A stretch of 64,000 nucleotides of DNA from Euglena gracilis (taxonomy: Eukaryota; Euglenida; Euglenophyceae; Euglenales): the NCBI GenBank assembly GCA_039621445.1, contig CP154957.1:21970761-22034760 (forward strand). Direction: 5' to 3'. Positions 21,321 through 58,255 of this stretch are shown here, piece after piece. A program made the position numbers and the translations under genes. The notes beneath the pieces are model-generated. The model did no database searches. It saw nothing but the letters and a program-made list of their open reading frames with translations, and was not told the DNA's origin. Position 1 is the stretch's first letter; each line of letters opens with the position of its first letter.

Positions 21321-22440
21321 GATTACAAAGATTTGGTTTTTGCGGATGAGGTGAAGCCCAACCCCCCCGTGAGAGGACCGCATTGTGAGGCCCGTATTTT
21401 TTTGAAGCCGGGCGCTCAACCAAAAAAGCAAAGACCAATGCAACTCATGGGTGAAAGGTTGGATGCAATGAAAGCAATAACCACGGAATGGTTAAGGCAA
21501 GGTAAGGTGGAGCTTTGTGAGGGTCCATGGGGTATGCCCTCGTTTCCCGTGAAAAAAGCGCATGTACCCCCCACAGCCCCCTTACACAAAAAATGGAGGG
21601 GGGTGGTCGATGCCCGCTACATGAATTCCCAATGCATGGATGATGCATACCCTTTACCCCGGGTGGAGGAGCCTTTGATTCGCCAAGGCAAAAAAACAAA
21701 TTTTTTCAACAATCGATTTGGTGGATGCTTTTCATCAAATCCCCCTCCACCCCGATTCAAGGCAAATTACCGCCACTTACACCCCCCAAGGAACGGTGCA
21801 ATGGAAGGTGGTTGTAATGGGTTGGAAAAACGGTGTGCAATATTGTCAAAGGAATTTGGAAGCGACACTTGCCCCCGCACGAGACATCGCCGATGGCTAT
21901 ATCGACGATATTCTCATTGGTACCCCCCAAGAAAATTTGGGTACGGAACAACTTTTGAGAAGACACGATTCTGAAATTCGCACCATTTTGGACTTGCTCC
22001 GTGAAAAACAATGGGTAGCCAGATTTTCAAAGTGCAAATTTTTCCAAAAGGAGGTTGAGTTTTTGGGCCACATTTTGAGAGACGGCCTAAGGAAACCTTC
22101 CCCCGGCAAATTGTTGGCCGTGGAAAAATGGGAGCTACCCCAAACAGTTACCGGTCTTCGTGCATTTTGTGGTTTTGCCAACCATTATTCTTCCTACATT
22201 GAAAAATTTTCAGAGTTGGCAGCCCCCCTCCAAAACAAACTTCGGGTTGGTCGTGCGGAGGGCAAGGCCGGTTCCAAAGTGCCGGTTAAGTGGGACGATG
22301 AAAGTAGGAAATCTTTTAAGGAAACAAAAAAGGCGTTGGTTAAGGGGTTATCGTTACAAGTTGTCGACCCCGACCGACCTTTTATTTTGAAGGTGGATGC
22401 ATCGGGTAGGTCCATTGGTGCGGTGTTGGAACAACTTCCC
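21321..22440 (+). CDS. Element B reverse transcriptase
   Basis: The first frame gives KKWRGVVDARYMNSQCMDDA and YPLPRVEEPLI. A shift in an A/T run near 21690-21710 leads to VDAFHQIPLHPDSRQITATY, RNLEATLAPARDIADGYIDD (catalytic YIDD), FLGHILRDGLRKPSPGKLLA and FCGFANHYSSYIEKFSELAA. This is the full Ty3/gypsy motif series. It would make cDNA from element RNA. Confidence 0.85.
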
Positions 22441-22810
22441 GTAGGTGAGGTGGAATTAAGCAAGGAAAAGGCCATGGAAGGGAAAACGGTTCCCGTGGCA
22501 TTTATGTCACGGAAACTGACCCCTTCCCAAGAAAGAACTTGGGACATTAGGGATAAGGAGGCATACGCCGTTGTATCCGCCCTTCAAAAATTGGCAGGGT
22601 GGATAAGCCTACAACCGGTCCTCGTTTTGACGGACCACAAGGCCCTTGAGTCTTGGGTCACCGAGACTCTTGCGGACCCGGCGGGACCGTCAAGCCGAAG
22701 GGCACGGTGGCACCAAAAACTCAGTAATTTTTTGCTAAACGTAGCGTATGTACCTGGTAAGCAACACCTACCCGCAGATTGTATGACAAGGTGGGCTTAC
22801 CCCGCATCAC
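22375..22810 (+). CDS. Element B RNase H
   Basis: The frame continues from the RT with PFILKVDASGRSIGAVLEQ, IRDKEAYAVVSALQKL, VLTDHKALESWVTETL and AYVPGKQHLPADCMTRWA. These are the Asp, Glu, Asp and terminal His/Asp motifs of RNase H I in Ty3/gypsy. No break within the domain. Confidence 0.85.
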
Positions 22811-23119
22811 AAAGTTTTGCGGACGTTTCATGGCATGGGTCGGAGGAGGATGAAAGGAAAATGGCTGAAATTTTGGAAAATGAGAAAAATATGGAACGAG
22901 CTTGCATGGTTGTTCGCTTGCACAAAAACGGTGAAGTTGTTGATTTTGATTTTTCAAGGCAGATTTCGGTGTTGGAAAAAATGATCTCCCCTGTGGATAC
23001 CATGGGCAATGAAGTGGAGGAAGGGAGGGAGACGGAAAACTTTCCCGGGCAGCATTTTCCCCTTGGTGGCCCTGAAAATCAAGGGGGGGAGGACGAAAAT
23101 TTGTCCAAGGAACCTGTGA

Positions 23120-24090
23120 TGCACCGGGATTGGTCCACTTTGTATGCACGGTGTGCATATTTTAAGGATATTTGGGAGGAGGTACACAAACCGCATTCGG
23201 AAAATTGGCCTGAAAATTTTCAAATTTTGGACAACCGGCTATTTTTCCAAGGACTTTTGTGTGTACCCGCCGGTGTAACTGGACCTTTTGTCCGGGAGTA
23301 CCACGCCCACGTGGGACATGTGGGTGGGGAAAGGTTGTGGTTGGAAATGACAAAACACTTTCATTTTTCACCTTTGGTGGGGGCAAAAGAAATCACTTTG
23401 TCGGTTTCAAAAATGTGCGAAATTTGTCAAGTGCACAGCCCCCCACGTTTTTCTTTGAAGGGGCCTTTGCGTCCCACCATCATACCACCATTTTTGGGGT
23501 CAAGTGTTTCGATCGACCTCTTTAACATGCCCCGTGTAAAATTTGACGGGCAAGAATTTGATTGCATGGCGGTTTGTGTAGATCGCCTAAGCGGTTGGAC
23601 AATAGTAACACCCCATAGGAGAAAAGGGTGTACGGCTAAGGCGGTGGCCAAGGAAATGTTTAATCGGTGGTTGGGTTTATTTGGCTTGCCAACGGTCATC
23701 ACGAGTGACCAAGGCCCCCAATTTTCAGGGGCATGGTGGCTCACGATGTGCGGTTGCATGGGGATACGAAGCGCAAAGGCGCAAGCGTATCACCATCAAG
23801 CCAACGGTAGGGCGGAAGTGCAAGGAAAAGAATTCAAAACTTGGCTAAGGAAAGTTTGCGACGAGATGGACACAAATTGGGTTGAAATTTTGCCATTGGT
23901 GAGGAGGAAATTTCATAACATCCCTGGGCCAAGTGGCTTATGCCCCTACGAAATTGTTTTTGGACGAAACATGCCATTGGCCGGTTTTCCTCGTCCCATT
24001 CCCCGCGAAGCGGAGGAAGCTTCAGATTTTTTCAAAAGAATGTCCGAGTTGGATTCAAAAATTGCTGAAAAATTGAACGCCCTTCATTAA
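23120..24090 (+). CDS. Element B integrase
   Basis: The zinc domain is FVREYHAHVGHVGGERLW with CEICQVHSPPRF. The catalytic core has SSVSIDLFNMP (Asp), VITSDQGPQFSGAWW (Asp) and HHQANGRAEVQGKEFKTWLR (Glu). PSGLCPYEIVFGRNMPL ends the core. All three acidic residues are present. The frame stops with TAA at 24088-24090, then the C-terminal module follows. Confidence 0.85.
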
Positions 24091-24345
24091 CAACGTTTTG
24101 AGGCTTTGAACTCTCAAAGGGCTGAAAAACCAATTTTGGACATTGGGCAAAAAGTTTGGTATTTGCGTCCATCCAATTTGCAGCAAACTTGAAAAGCCGT
24201 TGGTTGGGTCCTTGTGAGGTCAAACGACGTTTGGGTCAAGGTTCATACCAGATTGAGGTGAAACCTGGTATAATGCAAAGCGTGCACATCACACAATTGA
24301 AATTGCATGTGGAAGATTGCACGTTGGAGAACCCCTACCATTGAA
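24091..24345 (+). CDS. Element B integrase C-terminal module (frameshifted)
   Basis: After the stop the same frame reads AEKPILDIGQKVWYLRPSNL. A shift near 24190 then gives SRWLGPCEVKRRLGQGSYQI and IMQSVHITQLKLHVED, the GPF/Y-like fold. It parallels the same module in element A. Confidence 0.6.
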
Positions 24346-24730
24346 TTTTTACCAAAGCGAAACCGAGGATGTGGAAGCTACCCCCGGAGTATATGTTGTG
24401 GAAAAAATTATTTCACATAGAAAAGGTCCAAATGGACAATGGCAATTTCTTGTGAAATGGAAGGGTTGGGATGAATCGGATAACACTTGGGAACCCATCG
24501 GGCATTTTTTCCATCGTTACGCCCGAGAATTTTTTGTTTACGCCGAGGAGGCAAATTTGAAAATCGACCTCATGGCTATTTCAAAAAGAGAATTCGGGAG
24601 GGTTTCGTGTGAGGAATTCAGGGGTTTTCTCCATTTCTCAGATTTTTTCAGTTTTTTTTTTCAAGGCGCCAAGTTTCGTGGGGAATCGGTCCCGCGGGTT
24701 GCGGGGTCGCTTTCTTTTTCGATCTTTTGA
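24346..24730 (+). CDS. Element B chromodomain
   Basis: VYVVEKIISHRKGPNGQWQF, LVKWKGWDESDNTWEPIGHF and a C-terminal helix form a complete chromodomain with the aromatic cage positions Tyr/Val...Trp...Trp. It lies at the integrase end, as in chromoviruses, and would target insertion to methyl-histone chromatin. The tail after about residue 90 is low-complexity. Confidence 0.8.
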
Positions 24731-25473
24731 TTTTTGGTACTCGTCTGCAGCGGGTAACAGATCGAGAGACACACGAACACACACAAAGGCAATCAATAAA
24801 TGGTTGGAACGGTTGGACAAAGAGGTGGAAACCCACAAAAAAAGTTGCGCAACAACAAAAAAAAGCGGTAAACCACAAAGGTGGTTTGGTTCTAAGAGAC
24901 GTCAACAAAAAAAGACGTTCAAAAAAAGTCGGAAAGTTCCTTAAGGACAACAAAAAGCCAAAAATCCCAAAGGGGAGTGTGTGCATTTGAGCTTGTTAAG
25001 GCTTGCCGTGCAACTTTCGAGTTGCAACGCAACCCTTGGCAAGACGGGCTGTGAGACGACCTATCCCAATACACCCCCCCCGTTTGTTTTTTTGACCCCC
25101 AGCCACATTGCAACAACACACGACTTACACATACGCGGACCTTCACCGCGGAGGCATCGTGGAGGAGACCCGCGGTGGTGGGGGTGGTACGGGGCCTCAA
25201 AAGCCCCTCCCCCCGTTGGCGATGCGGCGGACGCACACGGCTGACCGTTGCCCGCACCGTTGCACCGTGCCACACCTCGTGGGGGTAAGCGTGCCCTTCG
25301 GGCCGCCCCCCCCCCTCGCTTTGCTCGACACTCGAAAGTTATTTGAACGTTACGCATTCTGACCATCCGCTACACAACCACGGGTGAAAGTGCCCCCCCA
25401 ATTTGTTTCTTTCGGACCCCTCATTTTACTTTCGTTTTTCAAAATCTCCCCGAGATTTTTCTAAGTGGGGGAG
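24731..25473 (+). other. Element B 3' non-coding region with polypurine tract
   Basis: No domain was recognised. A C-run (25071-25082) and a run of CCGC/CACC-rich sequence occur. The last bases before the 3' LTR, AAGTGGGGGAG at 25463-25473, are a good polypurine tract for plus-strand priming. Confidence 0.6.
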
Positions 25474-25982
25474 TTTTAAGGGGTCCTTAACCAACAATTT
25501 GACCTAAATTGGCCTTGGGGCTTGGAAAATCACTGAAATTCCCATTTTTGGATTTCAGTCGAATTAAAAGTTCGGAAAAGGTTCTGTGGGTAGGCCTTTG
25601 AAGCCTTAACCCCTATTTTGGCCTTTCCGGCCTTAACTGGCGAAATTTCCTGGACCAGTCGGCCGAATTTTTCCGGTCGGTAGGATCAGAGCAAATTCCT
25701 AGTTAAGCACCGCCCCAAATCGAACCCCCCAATTTCAAACCATATCTCACACACAGGGTTCTTTACCTATCGAATGTAATGAAGAACACTACAAAAAAAA
25801 AATCAATTGTTTGTGCTTTGAAGAAGCTGATTTTGATTAAAAAATCAATTTCACGGTGATTTCGAAAGGCTCAAAAGCCAAAAAAAGAAAAGCTTGAATA
25901 CATTGAAAGAAGGCCGGCCAGCCCCCTCAAAACAGCCGAGGCCGAGGATCCGAGAAAACAAGAACCAAAGAAAGGGTTTTCA
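25474..25982 (+). repeat. Element B 3' LTR
   Basis: It begins TTTTAAGGGGTCC (5' copy TGTTAAGG) and ends GGGTTTTCA. Differences to the 5' LTR include A/G and G/T substitutions and an A-run length change near 25793. It is followed directly by ATAT and the rest of the element A chromodomain. Confidence 0.93.
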
Positions 25983-25986
25983 ATAT

Positions 25987-26099
25987 GGGCCAGAGGAGGA
26001 CACCTGGGAGCCAGCCTCCAGTTTTATTGGTTATCTCCAACAGGACTGGAAGCTGTGGAATAAAAGACATAACATAGACATTTCTGTGAATAATTTTTG
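25987..26099 (+). pseudogene. Element A chromodomain, second half
   Basis: GPEEDTWEPASSFIGYLQQD continues the chromodomain cut at 15279, directly after the ATAT duplication, and ends in VNNF and TGA. Rejoining with one ATAT gives the standard KGY-GPEEDTWEP junction. Confidence 0.85.
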
Positions 26100-26179
26100 A
26101 AATCGGCCTATAGGACTTTTCCTTCCCTCTCCGTGTGTTTCTCCCAACCCCACTTCATTTCTGTCTTCTTTTTCCACAG

Positions 26180-26325
26180 CTCATCAAAGCTACTTTTTTT
26201 TGTTTTTGGTCCCCGGACCGATGCAAGACCCAGGGCGCGGCCCAGGACCGCCCCCTATACAGTATGCTCTGCCTCCCTACCCCCCACACGCCTATGCGGC
26301 GGCTCCCCAAGCCCAAGCGTCTTGG
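26180..26325 (+). CDS. Candidate first coding exon of the sensor kinase gene
   Basis: A polypyrimidine stretch ending TTTTTCCACAG precedes 26180. ATG at 26221 opens 35 codons, starting MQDPGRGPGPPPIQYALPPY and ending in AAAPQAQASW, and the codon TGG is followed by GTAAGA, a near-ideal donor. The protein is Pro/Ala-rich with no domain. Assignment to the kinase gene rests on strand, position and phase only. If right, elements A and B lie in or next to a 5' leader intron. Confidence 0.45.
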
Positions 26326-27618
26326 GTAAGACCAAGCGTCTTGGGTTGGACCAAGCGTACGTCCATAGCTTCCCTTTAATTAGATGCCTGCAAGTACTTG
26401 CCTGCATTTACCGCTCCTGACCACAAGACACCGGCGACAGAGTGACATTTTTTTTGTTGCTCTGCTGATCCATTGTTGTTTTAGCCGTGCAATTACCGAA
26501 CTTAAGGCATTTTAGCATTTTTAAGGCATTTTGACCCAAAGAATTTAAGACACCGTTCAGGCGACTTTAAAAGATAGACCAATGCCTAAAATGCCTATGC
26601 GTTGGCACAATGGAAGTTCAGCAGCCACCCCCCCCCCTGGTGGTCGGACCCCCTCGGCACGGCAAAATGGGACCCCCCCTGCCCTGGTCAGCCGACCCCC
26701 TCGGCACGGCATGCCGAACCATACCAATGAATTTTCCTGTGGGAAATTCCGGCTGTCCACCACAGTGGACCTCCCCCCCCCCCAGGGGTGTAGAAAGTGG
26801 GGGTCGGGGGGGGGGGGGCGGCCGCCCCCCCCCGGGATTTTGGAAAGAAAAATTTTTTGGCATGAGTATGATAGTTTCCTTTTGCAATGACATGATCAAT
26901 GGTTCAAAGGGCGTTACCATCCCGGCTGCCTTCGGCAGCCACCTTATTAAACTGCAAAATCCATTACCGTCTCGGCCGCCTTTGGCGGCCGAAATAAAGC
27001 CCTTGAGGCTCGTCCTTTGATACTAATTGTTTTTTTGGGAATCTGCCCATGATTGATTTCGCTTTCAAGTTTGATTTTTTGGCATTGGAGGCTGGGTAGG
27101 GCAATTTTCAAAAAAAAATTCGGCGCCTTTGGCGCCGGCCCACCCTCCTCCAGGAAGTCAACATGTCCAGTTCAGTTCAGAAGTGAACAGGGAGGTCCGG
27201 GACCCCCCTCCCCCCTGTGCCTGGGCCCCTTGGACTTCAAAGAGATGTTAGCGTCTCGGCCAGGGTTTTTTAAGACCGGGGGAGGTGGAGGGGGTCGGCA
27301 CCCACTCACCCACCCCCTGGGGTGGAACCCCCCGGGGGGGGGGGGGTCCCGGAAGACCCACCCACTTTGCCCGAAAATGTCCAAAAAGTGCCAAAAATAG
27401 CACCTTCTCCAAAAAAGATATACCCACCAGCCCCAACCCCCCCCCCCCTGAAGGGGAGAGAGGTCCAAGGGACCCACCAACAGTGTGGGCCTCGTCTTTT
27501 ATCAGTCGTTTGAAACATCGTTTTTAAATCAGTTTAAAACCGTCGTCGAAAATCAAAAAAGACGGGTTTTCAACAGTATGGAAAAAGACATAGGGGGCTG
27601 GACGTCTTGCCGGCTTAG
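26326..27618. other. Intron-like stretch with C/G-capped insertions
   Basis: It holds ACCAAGCGTCTTGGGT tandem words (26317-26360), C/G-run blocks (26625-26840), GCCGCC/GGCGGC hairpins near 26920-26990, GGCGCCTTTGGCGCC at 27122-27137, and a block at 27255-27490 starting CCAGGGTTTTTTAAGACCGG. No exon was recognised. Confidence 0.5.
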
Positions 27619-27855
27619 GGAGGCCACCCAGCGGTCGCCCTGGGGAGCTTCACGGCCAAGGGATCGGACTCCCACGACAGAGGAAGGGGCCAAGAGGGCG
27701 AAGCACAAGAAGATGGTGAGGTCCTGCTTTCCTTGCCAGCAGCTGGACAGCAGGACCTTCCATCGGCCATTCCAGCGGTCGCCCTGGGGGGCTTGCTTCA
27801 CCAATTTACAATGTCGAAACGACTTAGGAGAGTCCAAGAGCTAAGAAAATTTTGC
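27619..27855 (+). CDS. Candidate second coding exon (no recognised domain)
   Basis: After CGGCTTAG an open phase-0 frame of 79 codons runs GGHPAVALGSFTAKGSDSHD through LLSLPAAGQQDLPSAIPAV to MSKRLRRVQELRKFC. A possible donor GTTCGC follows. The in-frame TAG forming the acceptor shows the frame cannot extend upstream. The motif CAGCGGTCGCCCTGGGG occurs twice (27631-27647 and 27774-27790), an internal duplication. No family was recognised. Confidence 0.35.
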
Positions 27856-30255
27856 GTTCGCAGTTAGGAAGGGGTCAAACCGAAGCCGTCGTCATGTTCA
27901 AAAAAGGGGGGTCTTTGGTCAAAAATTTTCTTCCCAATCAATGCCACCACCAGCTTGAAATCCCAGTTTCTTGGGAAAAAAGTGTTTTCACCAAAAATCC
28001 CCTGGCACCGGGAGGGGGGGGCAAACCCACACCACGCCACAAAAAATTGGTGCCGGGGTTGGAACCCCCCAGGTTGAGAGGATTCCCGTACAGCCCTGTC
28101 TGACACTGGGGGGGGTGCCAGTTTTCAGAACATACTCCAAGCAGAAAACCCTTTTGACAAAGAAAAATTTCAGGAAGACAAAGGCTGGAAACACAGGCAC
28201 AACACAGGGAGAAAACCAAAAAAAGAAAGTGCACGATTAACAACAACAGAGTCCTGTGTTTTTTCTGCAAAACACCACAGGACCCTGACAACAGCTGCCA
28301 ATACCTTCACGTCTTCTTCTTCTTTTGTAACTTCTTTTACTTCACATTCTACACGTAGAACCTGTGAGTGGAAGAATCATACATGAAACACAACATGACA
28401 ACACGGATGACAGACAAATGGGACGGAAAAAATGAACAATGGCAAATCTGGCAAAAATCCAGAATGAAGCCACATGTCCTAAGATTACAAGCACACAATG
28501 CCAGGTGAAAACACTCCCAAAACACAGGTCAAAGACAGAACTGCAGCAAGTGTTCTCTGTGAAATGGAAGCAAAAGTTCCTTCATGTAAAACACCACCAG
28601 AAAACCATATGGACCGGCAGAAAATGATAGAAAAACAGAACGCACAATAGAAGACCTGCCACACAAGAGGGTGGCACTCAAAATTGTCACCCAGCGGAGC
28701 GTATTTTGGAAAAAATGGCAAATTTTTGAAAGTGGTCTAGATGCACCAGAAAAGACCAGGAGAACAATTCTTCAAAAGTCACCTTCAGGGGGGCATACCT
28801 GCTTCGACGTTCAATAAATCCTGCATCAATATATTCCTTATCCTTCAAATAGTTGGATTCTGAGTTCCAGACAAAGAATAACAACGAATTTCAAGGGCAG
28901 AACACACCAGTTTTGCTCCCAATTAGGAAGTCCTTCTGTCCGCGATCGCCGCGAATGTTTAAAACTGTCGTGTTTTTTTCCCGAAGAAAAAGACAGAAAA
29001 AGACGTTTAAGAAGGCGTCGAATTGTCGGAATGGTCTTTTATTCGTAAAAAAGACTTTGGAACCACACTGCCCACCAACCCTACCCCTCCCCCACAGGGG
29101 AGGGGGTCCAAAGACTAAAAAAAACCCATGGTCTCGGCCCCTTCGGAGCCAGGAGGACAGAAAAAAAACACATTTTTGTCGTGCCAAGAAAAATCTTTTG
29201 GCTCGCCCCCCCCCCCCGGGAAAAAATTGTTCCTACACCTATGCCCCCCCCCCGGGGGGACTGACCCCCCCTCCCTGGTTGGCCGAGGGTCCTCGTCAAA
29301 CGTGCCGAACCTCCAATGCTTATGCACAACAGGCGTTCATTTTGTGAAAGTATGTTGAAAATGCCGACACTGATCCATTTTGGAATACAATTTTTGAACA
29401 AAGACAAGATGTCCTCCCATACCCACACCCACACCCACACCCAAACCTATACCCATTCCCATACCCGTACCCGTTCCCTTGGGTGGGGTTTTCAAGAGTG
29501 GGTGGGTGGGTTGGCGCCATTGGACCCCCCCCCCCGGAGGGTAGGGGTGTGCCATACCATCCCCCCCCCATTATGTACCACCCCCCGGGAGGCCGAAATT
29601 GGGGGGGAGGTACACAATGGGGGGGGGTACCCAGGTCCCATTCCCAGACCCGACCGAACAGCCCAAAAGGGGTCATTTTTGGCAACTTTTTGGATGTTCG
29701 CAATAAATGGTCAATTTTCAGCACATTTGCCAAATATCACTTTTTGAAACCGTCCCAAAAACGTCGATTTTTGAGCCCTTTTTGGGGAAATTCTTTAGAA
29801 AAAGTGTTATGACAGTGAGCTACCATCCCCCCCCCCATTATGTACCTCCCCCCCAGGGGGTACACAATGGGGGGGGTACATAATGGGGGGGGGATGGTGG
29901 ATCAGATTTTTGCTTGCATGGCCTTCTTGCCTGGCCAAACATCTGCCAGTCACTGGAGACTGGTTTCTGGCCAAGCCCCCCCCCCCCCCCCGGCGGGGGG
30001 GGGGGGGATTGGGTTGGCCCGAAAATGACGAAAAAGGTGGCTGGCCTGGTGCCAAAGACGCCGGAAAATTTGGGAAATTTTTGAGACTTTTTGCCTTGCC
30101 GACATGAGCGCATACAAGAGTGGCCGATCCCCCCCGGGGGGAGTAAAGTGATTGACTGGTTTTTTGGGGGGAAAAGTAACTCACTGGTTTTTTCAGAGTG
30201 AAAAGTGACCCCCCCCCTCCCCCCCGGGGGTCGCCAAGCAATGGTGTGCTCTCAG
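27856..30255. other. Intron-like stretch, repeats and weak frames
   Basis: AT-rich sequence with C/G-capped blocks at 29195-29280, 29530-29640 and 29823-29897, an ACCCAC/ACCCATTCC run at 29419-29480, and a GACTGGTTTTTT element ending at 30244. A minus-strand frame at 28687-28884 looks mildly protein-like but has no motif. Confidence 0.4.
29823..29897. mobile_element. 75-bp CCATCCCCC...GGGGGATGG MITE-like palindrome
   Basis: TIR CCATCCCCCCCCCCATTATGTACC and its inverse with ATTATGTAC words. TA precedes it but TG follows. A related partial copy starts at 29557 after TA. Confidence 0.5.
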
Positions 30256-30346
30256 GCCCACAGACATACAGAGCGGCGAACACCTTCCCTGGGGACGTGG
30301 CCAGAGGGCGGCCATGGCACTCATAGGCTTGTGCGGCGAGTGGCAG
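30256..30346 (+). CDS. Candidate exon upstream of the GAF exons
   Basis: Acceptor TGCTCTCAG and donor TGGCAG|GTCGGC bracket 91 bases reading PTDIQSGEHLPWGRGQRAAM then ALIGLCGEWQ. The composition (GC-rich, balanced residues) differs from the flanking repeats. No domain was recognised. Phase with the neighbours is not proven. Confidence 0.35.
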
Positions 30347-30482
30347 GTCGGCGTTGTTGTGTTTGTCCCAACCAAGTGTATCAACAAGCCAGACAGACTG
30401 CTAAACTTGTACACACAGCATAAAAGGACAAAGATAACAATGAACACCCACCAATACCCACCCAAACAACACTCACACACCA

Positions 30483-30722
<240 letters not shown>

Positions 30723-31521
30723 GGTGTGCATGTGCGTACAGGTTCACCCACAATTTTGCTTCAACGTGGGATATTTCTGGAACAGTTTGTGGTTGGAGAG
30801 ACAGGGCCAAAAACTTTTTCATGCCCTTTGTTATTGATATCCACTTGCACAACGGTGGGAACGTTCCGTTTGTGCAACTACAGGAACGGGGGGTTCGGCA
30901 GGAGGGTTTTCTAACACCCCCCCCCAAATAGAAGCCCCCGGGGTTGCTATTCGGTTAATCTGCGAAAAAACCAAGCGGGGGGGCTTCTAATTGGGCGCCC
31001 TTGGGTGCCCTTTGTCCAATGGAAAAACCTTTGCCGGCGGCCAATCTGAATTGAACGGGGTCCAAATTTAAAAAAATGGCGCAGTTTTTCGAGTTTTGGT
31101 TGTTGAATGTTCCTGCCCTCTACGCCAAAGGTACTGCCCACCGCGACACTCCTCTGATCTGTCACGCCTCTGCAACAGCAATTTCTCTCTTGTCACCTCC
31201 ATTTCTTGATGCACCTCCCGTCCCCGGCCCCCAACGGCCGCCTCACCCCAGACCAAGCATCTGCCTCATCCCCCCTCCACGGCATCTAGCTGGATTCCCC
31301 AAAAAAGATGCAAGAGAGCGAGATCGCTGACTACCCCCCCCCAAATTGAGGCTGGTGGTCATGGAGATGGCGAGACCATTCCTTTACCTTGTCCTTGTCC
31401 GAACAATTTGCGCGGCCCAATGATTAAATTGAATTTTTTGTCCCCCCCCTCTTTTCCTTTTAATTTTGGTTTTGGGTGACCCATCCCCTCCCCAAGGGCC
31501 AAAGCAGTTTGCGTGGCTAAG

Positions 31522-57297
<25,776 letters not shown>

Positions 57298-57394
57298 TGG
57301 GGAGGCCACCCTGGCTGCCCCTGGGGTTGGGCAGAAGTGGGAGTCCAATGAACCACAAACAGACACACACACACAACGCAGCGCAGCGCAACGC

Positions 57395-58015
57395 AGACAC
57401 ACCACACCACACCACACCACACCACACCACACCACACCACACCACACCACACCACACCACACCACACCACACCACACCACACCACACCACACCACAGAAC
57501 ACAACACAACACAACACAACACAACACAACACAACACAACACAACACAACACAACACAACACAACACAACACAACACAACACAACACAACACAACAAAAC
57601 AAAACACAAAAAAACACACACAACACACAACACAACACAAAAACACACACAACACAACACAACACAACACAACACAACACAACACAACACAACACAACAC
57701 AACACAACACAACACAACACAACACAACACAACACAACACAACACAACACAACACAACACAACACAACACAACACAACACAACACAACACAACACAACAC
57801 AACACAACACAACACAACACAACACAACACAACACAACACAACACAACACAACACAACACACCACACCACACCACACCACACCACACCACACCACACCAC
57901 ACCACACCACACCACACCACACCACACCACACCACACCACACCACACCACACCACACCACACCACACCACACCACACCACACCACACCACACCACACCAC
58001 ACCACACAACACAAC
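57395..58015 (+). repeat. (ACACC)n-(ACAAC)n-(ACACC)n pentanucleotide microsatellite
   Basis: CCACA pentamers (57395-57495), then CAACA pentamers with a short irregular core (57495-57860), then CCACA again to 58005. A roughly symmetric arrangement over 620 bases. Confidence 0.97.
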
Positions 58016-58054
58016 ACCTTCACACACATTCCCCACCCACACATTTCTGAAGCC

Positions 58055-58255
58055 AGAATCCTGGAACTCGGTTTCATGAGAAATGAACATCGACATCGGA
58101 ACATCGACATCGAAATGATCCTGAGGTAACACCGACTGGTCTGGGGTGGCTGGTACACAGTGCCGCCTCGGTCCCTGGCACAGAAGTCCCCTGCACCCCC
58201 CAAATCCGCTTCCTCCAGCGCCAAGAGGCCCACACGGACCGGCTTTTACTGAGCT
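58055..58255 (+). other. Exon-like fragments after the kinase stop
   Basis: EARILELGFMRNEHRHRNID then IEMILR is followed by AG|GTAACA (58125). Downstream, after CTGGCACAG, an alternative last exon AQKSPAPPKSASSSAKRPTR ends in TGA at 58251-58253. They may be alternative C-terminal exons of the kinase or chance frames. Confidence 0.25.

Larger units (their letters stand above)
15280..25982 (+). mobile_element. Element B: complete LTR retrotransposon (Ty3/gypsy, chromodomain) encoding a DNA methyltransferase
   Basis: Two near-identical LTRs (15280-15786 and 25474-25982) bound a 10.7-kb element flanked by ATAT (15276-15279, 25983-25986) inside the chromodomain of element A. Order: coiled-coil gag, capsid-like region, zinc knuckle, methyltransferase, protease, RT, RNase H, integrase, chromodomain. 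By eye the LTRs differ at roughly ten sites, so it is fairly young, yet the genes have several frame breaks, many next to homopolymers. Confidence 0.92.
1..26099 (+). mobile_element. Element A: decayed Ty3/gypsy chromovirus-type retrotransposon, split by nested insertions
   Basis: Gag pieces, zinc knuckle, retropepsin-like DTG, reverse transcriptase, RNase H, HHCC/DDE integrase and a chromodomain occur in the normal Ty3/gypsy order on the plus strand, ending at a stop at 26099. The 5' end is not in the window or not recognisable, and no LTR pair was found. The coding frame is broken by stops, homopolymer frameshifts and at least five insertions (1914-6918, 9468-9705, 10998-12395, 12648-12847, 15280-25982). 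Removing the last four together with one target duplication rejoins the protein in frame, which dates them after the element was coding. Confidence 0.85.

Noticed and set aside
27485-27844. 119-codon frame containing EATQRSPWGASRPRDRTPTT as a gene
   Set aside because: The alternative frame through the same bases uses a clean acceptor and gives a more balanced peptide. The Arg-rich reading looks like its shadow.
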